Shown here piece after piece: positions 1 through 6,935 of a stretch of 16,003 nt of DNA (positions within the stretch are counted from its first letter, which is position 1; each line of letters opens with the position of its first letter). The DNA lies in assembly GCA_937907455.1 (NCBI GenBank), contig CALESQ010000039.1, positions 1-16,003 of the forward strand, read 5' to 3'. Below the pieces are notes generated by a model. That model did not search any database. It was not told where the DNA came from and saw only the letters and a program-made list of their open reading frames with translations. Both the position numbers and the translations under genes were made by a program. The stretch is from an uncultured Caldilineales bacterium (GTDB taxonomy: Bacteria; Chloroflexota; Anaerolineae; JAAEKA01).

Positions 1-52
1 TCTCTGTAGAATTCTTACGCTGACCACGCTACAAGATTTGTCAGTCAATCAG

Positions 53-127
53 GGTACGCACCTCTTTGGCAAGTTGTGATGGTGGTTGCTACTGGTATTT
101 TGTTGGTGTTTGTCCTGCTGTGGTTGC
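53..127 (+). pseudogene. Truncated copy of the 5' end of the membrane winged-helix regulator gene
   Basis: About 75 bases here are almost identical to bases 2158-2232, which encode the N-terminal membrane segment of the regulator at 2135. The same residues are read (YAPLWQVVMVVATGILL), with two substitutions near the end (LVFVLLWL against LLFVLVWL). Similarity stops after the membrane segment. The frame continues through unrelated codons to a stop near 189 and has no PAS-like or winged-helix part. Upstream, the frame has no ATG start and a stop lies at 7-9. This is best read as the remnant of a second regulator paralogue, or a local duplication, directly upstream of a promoter cassette. Confidence 0.6.
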
Positions 128-158
128 GAAAAGTATCATGGATATCGCGTCATACCGT

Positions 159-244
159 TGGGGTAGCCGCCGGAAATCACAAAGTCTCATGAAATTGGAG
201 GCGGTTTTGTGGTATGATGGGTGTGTCAACGAGGAGTTCCTTGA
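159..244 (+). promoter_or_regulatory. Promoter/leader cassette, copy 1 (divergent)
   Basis: This aligns without gaps to the other cassettes. A GGGGTA block is at 160-165 and a degenerate repeat pair (AAATCAC at 174-180, AAAGTCTCAT at 181-190) ends exactly 22 nt before the -10 box TATGAT (213-218). Seven nt later a hairpin spans 226-244: TCAA-C-GA pairs with TC-C-TTGA around a GGAGT loop, with one C·C mismatch. No good -35 hexamer is present 17 nt upstream of the -10. It lies immediately before the gene at 269, whose AAGGAGG ribosome site is at 255-261. Confidence 0.6.
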
Positions 245-268
245 TGGAAAATTGAAGGAGGCGCCAGC

Positions 269-1606
269 ATGAGATCTAAACCCATTGTAGGCGCCGCCGG
301 GATTTTGATCCTGGCGAGCTTGCTGATCGTCCTGGTTGCTGTGGGAGTCCCTGTGGCAGAAGGGCGCGAGGCCAGACAAGTACTGCAAACGGCCCTGGCG
401 CAGATCGAGACGCCGGAGCCGGGTCAAATCGTCCATCTGTCGTATACTTTGTCTCACCGAGGACCACCGGCCGGTCTGGAACCGGGCGATCCTTATCACC
501 TGCCCTATGAAGAAATCTGGCCAGCCCGCCAGATTGAAGACACCTGGCTTGAGATCGATGCGCAGGGAGAAACAGTGCGCTGGCGGACCCAGTTGCGCAG
601 TGAAGATGGTGAGCTGCTGCAAGATTTGATGTTCGACCACGGCGTCGAGACCGATTACTCCCCGCAGGAGGACAAGGCCTATAGATATGCCATGCAGGCT
701 GGCCCCTTTCGAGACGAACGGGTGGCGCTCATCGAAGACTTTCTGGAACAAGAGGGGCTGTCTCGCCGGCAGACACTTGCCCCGGATGGGCGACCAGTGA
801 TAAGCGTCTATACCGAGGCGATTGATCTCGAGGAATCGACGTGGGCGTCTCAAGGCATCGAAGCGGCTCTCTTGAGCTTTTCCCGAACTTTTGTGGCCGA
901 TCTACAACCAAGGTCACAAGCGATGCGGCTCGATTTCGATCTTGCTAGTTTCATGCCCATCGGTGAAGCCCGGGTTGTGTGGGATCAAGCTGGCGCCGAA
1001 CACGTCGTTTCCTATCGCACCCTCTCTGAACCAAACTTCGTGTCCGACGGGGCCGCGCAGGCCGATACAGTGTTCCGCCAGGAAATACCTGAGCATGCCT
1101 TTGAAGACTCGTTCTCTGCGCCGGTTGGAACACGGTCACTTGTCGGTCTGGGCGGGATCCTACAGCATGTGGGCTTTCCGATTTACGTTCTCGACGACTC
1201 GACGGCCGCATTGCAACTGGTGGCGGCAAGTTTGACCATCCCCGATCCTGCCAATCCGCTGCCGGGCTTTGTGCCAAGCATCGAGTGGGCGGCGGCCTCG
1301 CTTGGCGCTGGCGTGCAAACGATCTACGTCAACCAGGATAACACGGCCAGGTTGACAGTCATCCAGGGCCCGATTGCCGCCATGCGCGACATGCTCCGTC
1401 GGGTCAGGCCGGCCTGGACTGGCGCGAAACAAATCAAGCTCTGGCTGGGCGACGAGCAAGTGGAAGCCTGGGAGCTGAATGGACTGGATCCTCATCGGGT
1501 GCGCTATATCTTTGAGGCTGAAGACACGATCCTTTATCTGAACGGTCAGGAGTTGGCAGCAGAGCAGGTTCTGGAGCTGTTACAGAGCTTTGCGCCAGCC
1601 AAGTAG
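269..1606 (+). CDS. Membrane-anchored extracytoplasmic protein of unknown function
   Basis: The product is 445 aa. AAGGAGG at 255-261 sits 7 nt before the ATG, which fixes the start. A hydrophobic segment at about residues 8-28 follows a short basic N-terminus (RSK) and is most likely an uncleaved anchor, placing about 415 residues outside the membrane. No lipobox is seen. The remainder is acidic and rich in alternating hydrophobic and polar stretches, suggesting beta sheet. It loosely recalls LolA/RseB-like lipoprotein-carrier folds and extracytoplasmic domains of anti-sigma-type proteins, but I cannot name a family, and no catalytic motif is evident. It is the first gene after promoter cassette copy 1, so it probably belongs to the same regulon as the secreted-protein genes further on. 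Confidence 0.85.
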   Translation: MRSKPIVGAAGILILASLLIVLVAVGVPVAEGREARQVLQTALAQIETPEPGQIVHLSYTLSHRGPPAGLEPGDPYHLPYEEIWPARQIEDTWLEIDAQGETVRWRTQLRSEDGELLQDLMFDHGVETDYSPQEDKAYRYAMQAGPFRDERVALIEDFLEQEGLSRRQTLAPDGRPVISVYTEAIDLEESTWASQGIEAALLSFSRTFVADLQPRSQAMRLDFDLASFMPIGEARVVWDQAGAEHVVSYRTLSEPNFVSDGAAQADTVFRQEIPEHAFEDSFSAPVGTRSLVGLGGILQHVGFPIYVLDDSTAALQLVAASLTIPDPANPLPGFVPSIEWAAASLGAGVQTIYVNQDNTARLTVIQGPIAAMRDMLRRVRPAWTGAKQIKLWLGDEQVEAWELNGLDPHRVRYIFEAEDTILYLNGQELAAEQVLELLQSFAPAK

Positions 1607-1649
1607 CGCCACGAGACACGCTCCAGTCATACGAAAGCGAACTAGGATT

Positions 1650-1769
1650 ATGGGAATCTCCAGAATTACCCAGCCGGTAGCAATCTTGGTGATAGTCGGA
1701 TTGGTATTTGCCGTTACCATTGGTGTTGCCTTCGCAGCTTCTGGCTCTGTTCAGATACGTGTTGATTAA
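1650..1769 (+). CDS. Possible 39-aa export peptide or small membrane protein
   Basis: An ATG at 1650 opens 39 codons ending in TAA. The product has a short N-terminus with one Arg, a hydrophobic core at residues 9-29 and a tail of about ten residues (SGSVQIRVD). AFA just before the tail fits a signal-peptidase site (A-x-A), which would release a roughly 9-10-residue peptide. Alternatively it is a single-pass small membrane protein, or the 5' remnant of a lost secreted gene. AGGA at 1644-1647 is very close to the ATG, so the ribosome site is poor. It lies 43 nt after the gene at 269 and before a terminator. There is no homology evidence. Confidence 0.3.
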   Translation: MGISRITQPVAILVIVGLVFAVTIGVAFAASGSVQIRVD

Positions 1770-1953
1770 TCAAACAGGCTCCCCAAGCGAGCTCGTTTGT
1801 GGGCAGATCCCCGGACGAGATTGATTGGCGAGGTTCACCTGTTGCATTTTGGGTCGAAGGGGGCTTTGTACCTCATAGGGGGTAACTGCTGCCAAGCTGG
1901 AGGGCCGGCCAGAGACCAATAGCCGGCAAGTTGGGCCAGTTCAGCCGATGCAT
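1770..1953 (+). other. Intergenic stretch with a weak hairpin
   Basis: No convincing gene is seen here. CAAACAGGCTC and GAGCTCGTTTG (about 1771-1799) form an imperfect 9-of-11 stem that could weakly terminate transcripts from upstream. It has no T-tract. The rest shows no recognised motif. Confidence 0.3.
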
Positions 1954-1998
1954 AAAAAGGTTCGACTCAGGACTGCCAGTCCCGAGTCGAACCTTTTT
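1954..1998 (+). terminator. Strong bidirectional intrinsic terminator
   Basis: A perfect 15-bp inverted repeat, AAAAAGGTTCGACTC (1954-1968) with its complement at 1984-1998, encloses a further 5-bp stem GGACT/AGTCC (1970-1974 / 1978-1982) around a GCC loop. The arms start with five A and end with five T, so it could work on both strands. It insulates the upstream genes from the regulator operon. Confidence 0.85.
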
Positions 1999-2025
1999 GA
2001 CGCGATCGGGCACCTGGTATACAAT
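1997..2025 (+). promoter_or_regulatory. Near-consensus sigma-70-type promoter of the regulator/binding-protein operon
   Basis: TTGACG (1997-2002) and TACAAT (2020-2025) are separated by exactly 17 nt. The -35 box overlaps the T-run of the terminator just upstream. Transcription would begin about 2032, giving a 5' leader of roughly 100 nt before the ATG at 2135. The promoter lacks the AAACAATCAC repeats of the cassettes, so the regulator may be made constitutively. Confidence 0.7.
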
Positions 2026-2134
2026 CAAGGTCGTGAATCCATCGTGTCCCGTGAACTGTCAGGGCGGCGCAGTTGTGTAAGTGGTAGCGGAGTTGGATCA
2101 AGGCTCAGCGCAAGGCCACGCGACAGGGAAGGCT

Positions 2135-2992
2135 ATGATGACACAATTCGTTTATTGGTACGCACCTCTTTGGCAAGTTGTGATGGTGGTTGCTACTGGT
2201 ATTTTGTTGCTGTTTGTCCTGGTGTGGTTGGTCAGACAACAACCAGATGTATCGGCAGCGCTAATATCGGTGGACCCGGCGCTGGGTCAGCAGCCAGTGC
2301 TTTACTTTGACCGCGCCCACGGAGTGGTTGCATTAAACGATGGCGGGGAAACCTTGCTGAAGGAACTGCAAGATCAAGGCCAAAGCAAAATGCACGCTTT
2401 GGCAGATGTCTTGCTCGAAGCCCAGGCTGAAACGCGTGTCATTCAAGAGGATACTATCTTGTCCGGGCAGACGTTGGTGGTTATTCCCATCTTTAAGCAA
2501 CCCGACGTAGTAAGCGGCGTGTTGGCCATGTTAGCGCCACAAATTGCTTTACCACAACCTTTAAAGCCTGAGCCGGCAAAAATAACCCCTTCTGCACTAA
2601 ACATCAAGGACTGGCAAGTCCTGGATAACAGCCTGATGCTTCATAGCAAGCGTGCTTTAATACAAGTAAAACGCTCTGTCGCTGTTAACTGTGCTGAAAC
2701 TGCATCTGTGTGGCAGGAACATCAATTAAGCGCGACAGAAAATCAGTTGCTGCGCTACTTGCTGGATCATACAGATATACCACAATCGAGTGACGCTTTG
2801 TTCAGGATGTTATGGCCGCAAGATGAAGTAGATCAGTTTGGCTTGCGGCCTGATCAAGGAGACCGTCTGCGTCGCGTTGTTTTTACTTTGCGGCAGAAGA
2901 TTGAGCCTAATGCACGAACACCGCGCTATTTGTGTACGGTTCATGGGGGCGGTTACGTCGTACACGCGAAAATTCAAGGAGATGATTTATGA
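2135..2992 (+). CDS. Membrane-anchored PAS-like / OmpR-type winged-helix transcription regulator
   Basis: The product is 285 aa. I chose the ATG at 2135 (a second ATG follows at 2138) because GGGAAGG lies just upstream; a GTG at 2081 is possible but has no site. A membrane helix at about residues 12-33 is followed by Arg, which suggests the rest is cytoplasmic. Residues 45-135 resemble a PAS fold (YFDRAHGVVALNDGGETLL, then LVVIPIF and SGVLAML). Residues 160-280 are an OmpR/PhoB-type winged helix: helices around ENQLLRYLLDH and SDALFRMLWP, a recognition-helix region RLRRVVFTLRQKI, and the wing RYLCTVHGGGYVV. No receiver domain is present, so this is not a two-component regulator. Its stop overlaps the next gene's start (ATGA), implying coupled translation. 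It is a candidate activator of the repeated cassettes; that link is inferred. Confidence 0.85.
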   Translation: MMTQFVYWYAPLWQVVMVVATGILLLFVLVWLVRQQPDVSAALISVDPALGQQPVLYFDRAHGVVALNDGGETLLKELQDQGQSKMHALADVLLEAQAETRVIQEDTILSGQTLVVIPIFKQPDVVSGVLAMLAPQIALPQPLKPEPAKITPSALNIKDWQVLDNSLMLHSKRALIQVKRSVAVNCAETASVWQEHQLSATENQLLRYLLDHTDIPQSSDALFRMLWPQDEVDQFGLRPDQGDRLRRVVFTLRQKIEPNARTPRYLCTVHGGGYVVHAKIQGDDL

Positions 2993-4563
2993 ACAGCCGT
3001 AAGTGGCGAAAATCATTACGGCGTTCGATTGTGCCAATCGCATTGTTATGGGGTGTGATGTTTTTGGGTTGGTTAGCCCTAAACAGCCAGGACGCAGGGG
3101 GGCGGCCGTTGACGATCTTATGGGGCGCTGACCCTGAGATGTTCGATCCCCAGCGCACCTCGAATGCAGTGGCGTCTGATGTCTTTCGGCACGTCTGCGA
3201 GCCGTTGTTCTACGAAGATGGGCAAGGCATCGTGCGCGGGTTGCTGGCGCAGGACGAGTGGCGGGTCAGCGAGGATGGTCGTGGGGTGACGGTGATGTTG
3301 CGCCCGGGCATCACCTTCCATGATGGCGCGCCGCTGGATGCGGCCGCTGTGCAGCGCAGCTTCGAGCGCCTGCAACGGCTGGGGGCCTCGCCGCTGCTGA
3401 GCGATTTGCGCCAGGTGCAGGTGGAGGCGCAGCCAGACGGCATGAGCGTTCAGTTCACTTTGCCTGAGCCGGACTACGAGTTCGTGCGCTTTGTATTGAG
3501 CAACCCGTATGCGGCCATCGTGTCTCCGCACGCGACCGACGAGGTAGCAGCGGGCTTCGTCGCCTGCACCGGGCCTTATCAGTTTCGGCGCGAGCTGTAT
3601 CGCCCGCAAGAGACGTTGACGCTGACACGTTACCGCTCCTATCGCTGGCCGCCAGCACTCTTCACCAATCAGGGCCCGGCCCACATCCCCCAACTGCGCT
3701 TTGTCTTCGAGGCTGAGCGCGCCGAACGGCTGGCTGCCTTAATGGCGGGTGAAGGATGTGTATTGAGCCTGAGCCAGGAAGACCTGGATCAGGCGGCCGG
3801 CTTGCCCCAGATGCGTCTCTACACAGCCAGCGGCGGGGTGACCTACCTGGGCTTCAACTTTCAGAAAGCGCGCTGGCAAGACCTGCGGGCGCGGCAGGCC
3901 GTTGCGCTGGCTTTGGACAAGACAGCTCTGGCCGCCGCCGGTCCCTTCGCTGTGCTCGACACTCCCCTGGCTCCGAATGCGGCGGGCTACGATCCAGCCG
4001 TGGCCAGCGCTGGCTATGCCTTCGATCCTGAGCAGAGCCGCGGCCTGCTCAGCCAGGCCGGCCAGGATTATGGCCAGGCGATCACGCTGCTGATCCCAGA
4101 GAGCGCAACCTACCGCACCCTGGCCGCGCTGGTTCAGCAGCAGTTGGAGGCCGCGGGCTTGGGCCCGGTCCAGGTGCGGGAGAAGCCCCGCTCCCGCCTG
4201 CTAAACGAACGTCAGGATTTTGACCTGCTGCTTTTCGACTATGCCTGGGCCGACTACGCTGCGCTGAGCATTTTTCTGGGGCCGGGACCGCGCAATTTGC
4301 TGAACTATGCGCAGGGGGACATCGCCGGCTGGATCCGCCAGGCGCGCGCGACCGCCGATCCAACGCTGCGCCAGCAACTGGTCAACCAGGCGCAGCGCGC
4401 CGTGCTGGAGCAAGCGATCTGGCAGCCGCTGCTAACCCGACGCATCACCTTTGCGGTACACGGTGCGTGCCTGGCTGGCGAGCGGCAGTCGCCCTACGGC
4501 GAGCTGCTCTTTCACGATGCGGACACGCGCGTGGGGGGGGTAGCATGGTGTACCGATATTTAG
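2989..4563 (+). CDS. Membrane-anchored family-5 extracellular solute-binding protein (peptide-type)
   Basis: The product is 524 aa, a usual length for SBP_bac_5 (OppA/DppA-type) proteins. It begins within the stop of the regulator gene (ATGA overlap). A strongly basic N-terminus (NSRKWRKSLRRS) precedes a hydrophobic segment at residues 14-31, with no lipobox, so it is probably anchored with the binding domain outside. Family signatures are the ILWGADPEMFDPQ start of the mature domain, FHDGAPLDAAAV at about 110-121, and CTGPYQF near residue 195. No permease or ATPase gene is adjacent, which argues for sensing rather than uptake. SgrR of enterobacteria fuses a winged helix to this same fold, so the pair here may be a split, membrane-spanning version (inference). 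GC content rises visibly after about base 3100. A run of eight G (4533-4540) lies near the 3' end. Confidence 0.9.
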   Translation: MNSRKWRKSLRRSIVPIALLWGVMFLGWLALNSQDAGGRPLTILWGADPEMFDPQRTSNAVASDVFRHVCEPLFYEDGQGIVRGLLAQDEWRVSEDGRGVTVMLRPGITFHDGAPLDAAAVQRSFERLQRLGASPLLSDLRQVQVEAQPDGMSVQFTLPEPDYEFVRFVLSNPYAAIVSPHATDEVAAGFVACTGPYQFRRELYRPQETLTLTRYRSYRWPPALFTNQGPAHIPQLRFVFEAERAERLAALMAGEGCVLSLSQEDLDQAAGLPQMRLYTASGGVTYLGFNFQKARWQDLRARQAVALALDKTALAAAGPFAVLDTPLAPNAAGYDPAVASAGYAFDPEQSRGLLSQAGQDYGQAITLLIPESATYRTLAALVQQQLEAAGLGPVQVREKPRSRLLNERQDFDLLLFDYAWADYAALSIFLGPGPRNLLNYAQGDIAGWIRQARATADPTLRQQLVNQAQRAVLEQAIWQPLLTRRITFAVHGACLAGERQSPYGELLFHDADTRVGGVAWCTDI

Positions 4564-4605
4564 TAGTTGGAGCAGTAGCTACTACGAGGCATTGGGCAAC
4601 GCTGT

Positions 4606-4699
4606 CGGGGTATCCGCCTGAGATCATAAACAATCACAAACAATCACAAATTCCCGGGGGATTTCGTGGTATGGTGAAAGTGCGTCGAGGCGTTCGGCG
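4606..4699 (+). promoter_or_regulatory. Promoter/leader cassette, copy 2
   Basis: The block CGGGGTAT (4606-4613) leads to two exact direct repeats AAACAATCAC (4628-4637, 4638-4647) ending 22 nt before the -10 box TATGGT (4670-4675). The hexamer at the -35 position, CAAATT, is poor, as expected for an activator-dependent promoter. After 7 nt, CGTCGA-GGCGT-TCGGCG (4683-4699) forms a 6-bp hairpin with one G·U pair, expected at or next to the transcript's 5' end. The next gene starts at 4738. Confidence 0.75.
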
Positions 4700-4737
4700 G
4701 AACTGTCTTCTGGCTGTACGCGAAAGGAGTCCATACC

Positions 4738-5391
4738 ATGATGTCCAAGAAGCACGTCGCTATTCTTCTTCTTGCGGTGTTACTAGCCGCAGGAATACGG
4801 CCGGTATTCGCCCAAGTGAATGCTGACCATTTCTTTCGCCCAGATGCTCCGCAGGGAGATGAACCGTTACTTGACGAGCCAACAATAACCATCTTGGAAC
4901 TCCAAGAATGGGTGCAAGGATCAGATCAACTGCCTGGCAGATATGTTACTAGTCAACGAGTAGTCTTGACTCAGAATGCCTCATCACCCATACGGCGTCC
5001 AGGTTTGCCTGAAATCTGGCAAAACGAGCACACCGACGACGTGGTCTATTCCGGCAGCTATGTGATGACGATGAGTCGATGGCTTCAGAATACGCCGGAT
5101 TGGTTAGGCCGTCCTTGGGTAAACGCGGGCGGTTCGACAACGACCAATGTAACTGCCGAGGAGATCCGTGTCCGTGGAACTCACTATTGGGGCGGTAGTG
5201 GCTGTAACAACGCAGGGCCGAACTTCAGCGGAACCGGCTACAACACAACATCGGTTTCGGCACAAACGACTCCTGCTCTATTCGGTGGCAACCAATGGCA
5301 TTGCGTCAAAGGAGGAGAACACCAAGCCAAGATCAATGGTTGGTGGCCGTTCTGGGTGACAGGCCAGGAAGGTCCAACAGCCTATTGGTGA
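4738..5391 (+). CDS. Secreted protein of unknown function, aromatic C-terminus
   Basis: The product is 217 aa. AAAGGAG (4723-4729) lies 8 nt before the ATG. Residues 1-25 form a classical signal peptide (KK, a Leu/Ala-rich core, then VFA before Gln26). The mature chain has an acidic N-terminal part and a Gly/Asn/Thr-rich C-terminal part with two cysteines (156 and 189) that could form a disulfide. It ends in a run of tryptophans (GWWPFWV…TAYW). It has its own promoter cassette upstream and terminator downstream, so it appears to be a single-gene unit. The motif NTPDWLGRPW resembles TTPDWAGGGW in the secreted protein at 7164, possibly a distant relation. No enzyme motif is visible and no family is recognised. 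Confidence 0.8.
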   Translation: MMSKKHVAILLLAVLLAAGIRPVFAQVNADHFFRPDAPQGDEPLLDEPTITILELQEWVQGSDQLPGRYVTSQRVVLTQNASSPIRRPGLPEIWQNEHTDDVVYSGSYVMTMSRWLQNTPDWLGRPWVNAGGSTTTNVTAEEIRVRGTHYWGGSGCNNAGPNFSGTGYNTTSVSAQTTPALFGGNQWHCVKGGEHQAKINGWWPFWVTGQEGPTAYW

Positions 5392-5411
5392 GCGGATCTC
5401 GTGCCGAACAA

Positions 5412-5443
5412 AAAGCACCAGGTGAGCGTCGACCTGGTGCTTT
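5412..5443 (+). terminator. Intrinsic terminator after the secreted-protein gene
   Basis: A perfect 12-bp stem, AAAGCACCAGGT (5412-5423) with ACCTGGTGCTTT (5432-5443), and an 8-nt loop lie 20 nt after the stop codon. The T-run is only three bases on the + strand. It could also act on the - strand. Confidence 0.75.
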
Positions 5444-5459
5444 CACTGGGAATATTCCC

Positions 5460-5585
5460 CAGGACTTACGCAAAACGAGTCTCGATACCGCCCGATCTAG
5501 TGGTCGACAACGGGGACTGAAACGTCTCGAAACCAACGTATCAGAACCACGAGGTCTATTGGACCAACGTTTTGCGCAAGTCCTG
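5460..5585. mobile_element. MITE-like element with 18-bp terminal inverted repeats
   Basis: CAGGACTTACGCAAAACG (5460-5477) is matched in inverse by the bases at 5568-5585, with 17 of 18 positions paired. The 126-bp element has no reading frame for a transposase and therefore would need one supplied in trans. The ends resemble the GGACTTACGCA-type ends of some insertion sequences, but I cannot assign the family. I see no target-site duplication. It sits between a terminator and the next gene. Confidence 0.65.
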
Positions 5586-5648
5586 ACTCTGAGGAATCTC
5601 GACACCATCTTCTGTTATCTCACACTGAGGAGAACTCAAAGGGCTCTT

Positions 5649-6845
5649 ATGCAACCTGTGTCTTTCTCGCTATTGCACAGTCGTCCCGGAATACGAGTGG
5701 CAGTGTTGCTGCTGGCGTCTTTCGGTGTGGTACTCCTGCTAGATATCGCGCTCTCCCAAAACTGCGCCGGCCCAACCTTGTTGACCCGAAGAGATTGCCT
5801 GCTGTTGCACACGCCATTGGTTTGGCTTGCCCCTGAGCGCACTGTTTCCTGGCGCGAACCGGAAACGGTGCAACCGCTGACCATCCCGCCAGACGCTGAC
5901 CCTACGGCAATCAAAGGGAACACCCCGGATGATCTGGAGAACGTCCTGGCGGTGGCCCAAGCCAACCGCGGCGGCTATGTCGCCTTGCTCGGAACCTGGT
6001 CGGAACAGGCCAGCGACGACAACTCCCTCTACGTTATCGACAATGGCGCGTCGTTTGTTGGCCAGTTCGAGCTTGGTTCGTTCGAGCCAAAGCCGCGCAC
6101 CTACGCTATCAGTTGTCTGGTCGGTTTCATTCAGCGCCCTTGCACTCCGGATACAACGGCCGTACAGATGGTAACGCTGAACGATGGTCAGCTTGTTGTA
6201 ATACCTATCAGGATCGACGGATTGGGACAAGGACTACACGACTTGACAGTAGTTTTCGAGCGTGATCCGCTTCTGGATCACGACGAAAGGCAGTCGGAGG
6301 CGCGTTGGGTTTCGACGGTCATGGCAATTCGAGCCAGCATTGCTGTTGGCGGAGACACAACGGTGGTCGAACGCCCATTTGAGTCTCTACCTGCGCCGTT
6401 GCACGCCATGGGCGTGGATGGTCTTGCGGCTAGTCAGAAAGCGACGCCGTGGAATCGGATGGGTGGGGTCCAACAGGACACACTGCTGTCGGCGACGCCT
6501 GGACAAGAGATGCAGATCTACCTCCACCTGTCAAATAGCCAGCCGATTCAGGTTGATCTTGCGCTTTCTGCATTCCTGGATAACGAACAGGTCCCCATCG
6601 AATATCGCAGGGAGCGCCATGCGCCTTTGTATGTCTCCGCCAAATCACAGGCGCAGTACGTAATCCCCGTGAAGATCAAAGCCCCAACCAGAGCAGGCCA
6701 GTATGAACTTGTCTTCTACGGCCAACCCTTTCCCCAAGCCCGCATGGATCTGACCAGGGAAACGCTCGGTGGCCATCTGACATACGGTTTGGGGATCGAC
6801 ATGTGGTCATCGTACAAGATATCACTGGTTGTCAAGGAGGAGTGA
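5649..6845 (+). CDS. Membrane-anchored or secreted beta-rich protein of unknown function
   Basis: The product is 398 aa. The frame is open from 5295, but the upstream part crosses a terminator and the inverted-repeat element. The first sensible start is ATG 5649, with AAAGGG at 5638-5643 five nt upstream. Residues 16-34 are a hydrophobic anchor or signal segment followed at once by Cys pairs (NCAGPTLLTRRDC). The long extracytoplasmic part reads as sheet-rich, with a stretch near residues 295-365 (MQIYLHLSNSQPI…YVIPVKIKAPTRAGQYELVF) that looks like an immunoglobulin-like fold. No catalytic motif is seen. No cassette precedes it; the mobile element occupies its upstream region. Confidence 0.75.
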   Translation: MQPVSFSLLHSRPGIRVAVLLLASFGVVLLLDIALSQNCAGPTLLTRRDCLLLHTPLVWLAPERTVSWREPETVQPLTIPPDADPTAIKGNTPDDLENVLAVAQANRGGYVALLGTWSEQASDDNSLYVIDNGASFVGQFELGSFEPKPRTYAISCLVGFIQRPCTPDTTAVQMVTLNDGQLVVIPIRIDGLGQGLHDLTVVFERDPLLDHDERQSEARWVSTVMAIRASIAVGGDTTVVERPFESLPAPLHAMGVDGLAASQKATPWNRMGGVQQDTLLSATPGQEMQIYLHLSNSQPIQVDLALSAFLDNEQVPIEYRRERHAPLYVSAKSQAQYVIPVKIKAPTRAGQYELVFYGQPFPQARMDLTRETLGGHLTYGLGIDMWSSYKISLVVKEE

Positions 6846-6935
6846 CCACTTCGGCCGCAGGCGTCAGGCATTGGAAACCATCTTGGAAGGACTTGAACTC
6901 ACACATGCAGCGGCGTCTGTATTGCCAATGCAGAT

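Noticed and set aside
89..853. 254-codon open frame on the - strand
   Set aside because: It covers the regulatory cassette and the start of the gene at 269, has no ribosome site and has no domain-like composition.
4628..4652. CRISPR-like tandem repeats
   Set aside because: The units are only 10 bp, contiguous and without spacers, and occur at a fixed place before promoters, so they are operator-like rather than a CRISPR array.
5295..5648. Upstream extension of the 5649 gene
   Set aside because: The open frame would overlap the end of the preceding gene and translate across a terminator and the inverted-repeat element. The signal-like segment begins only after ATG 5649.
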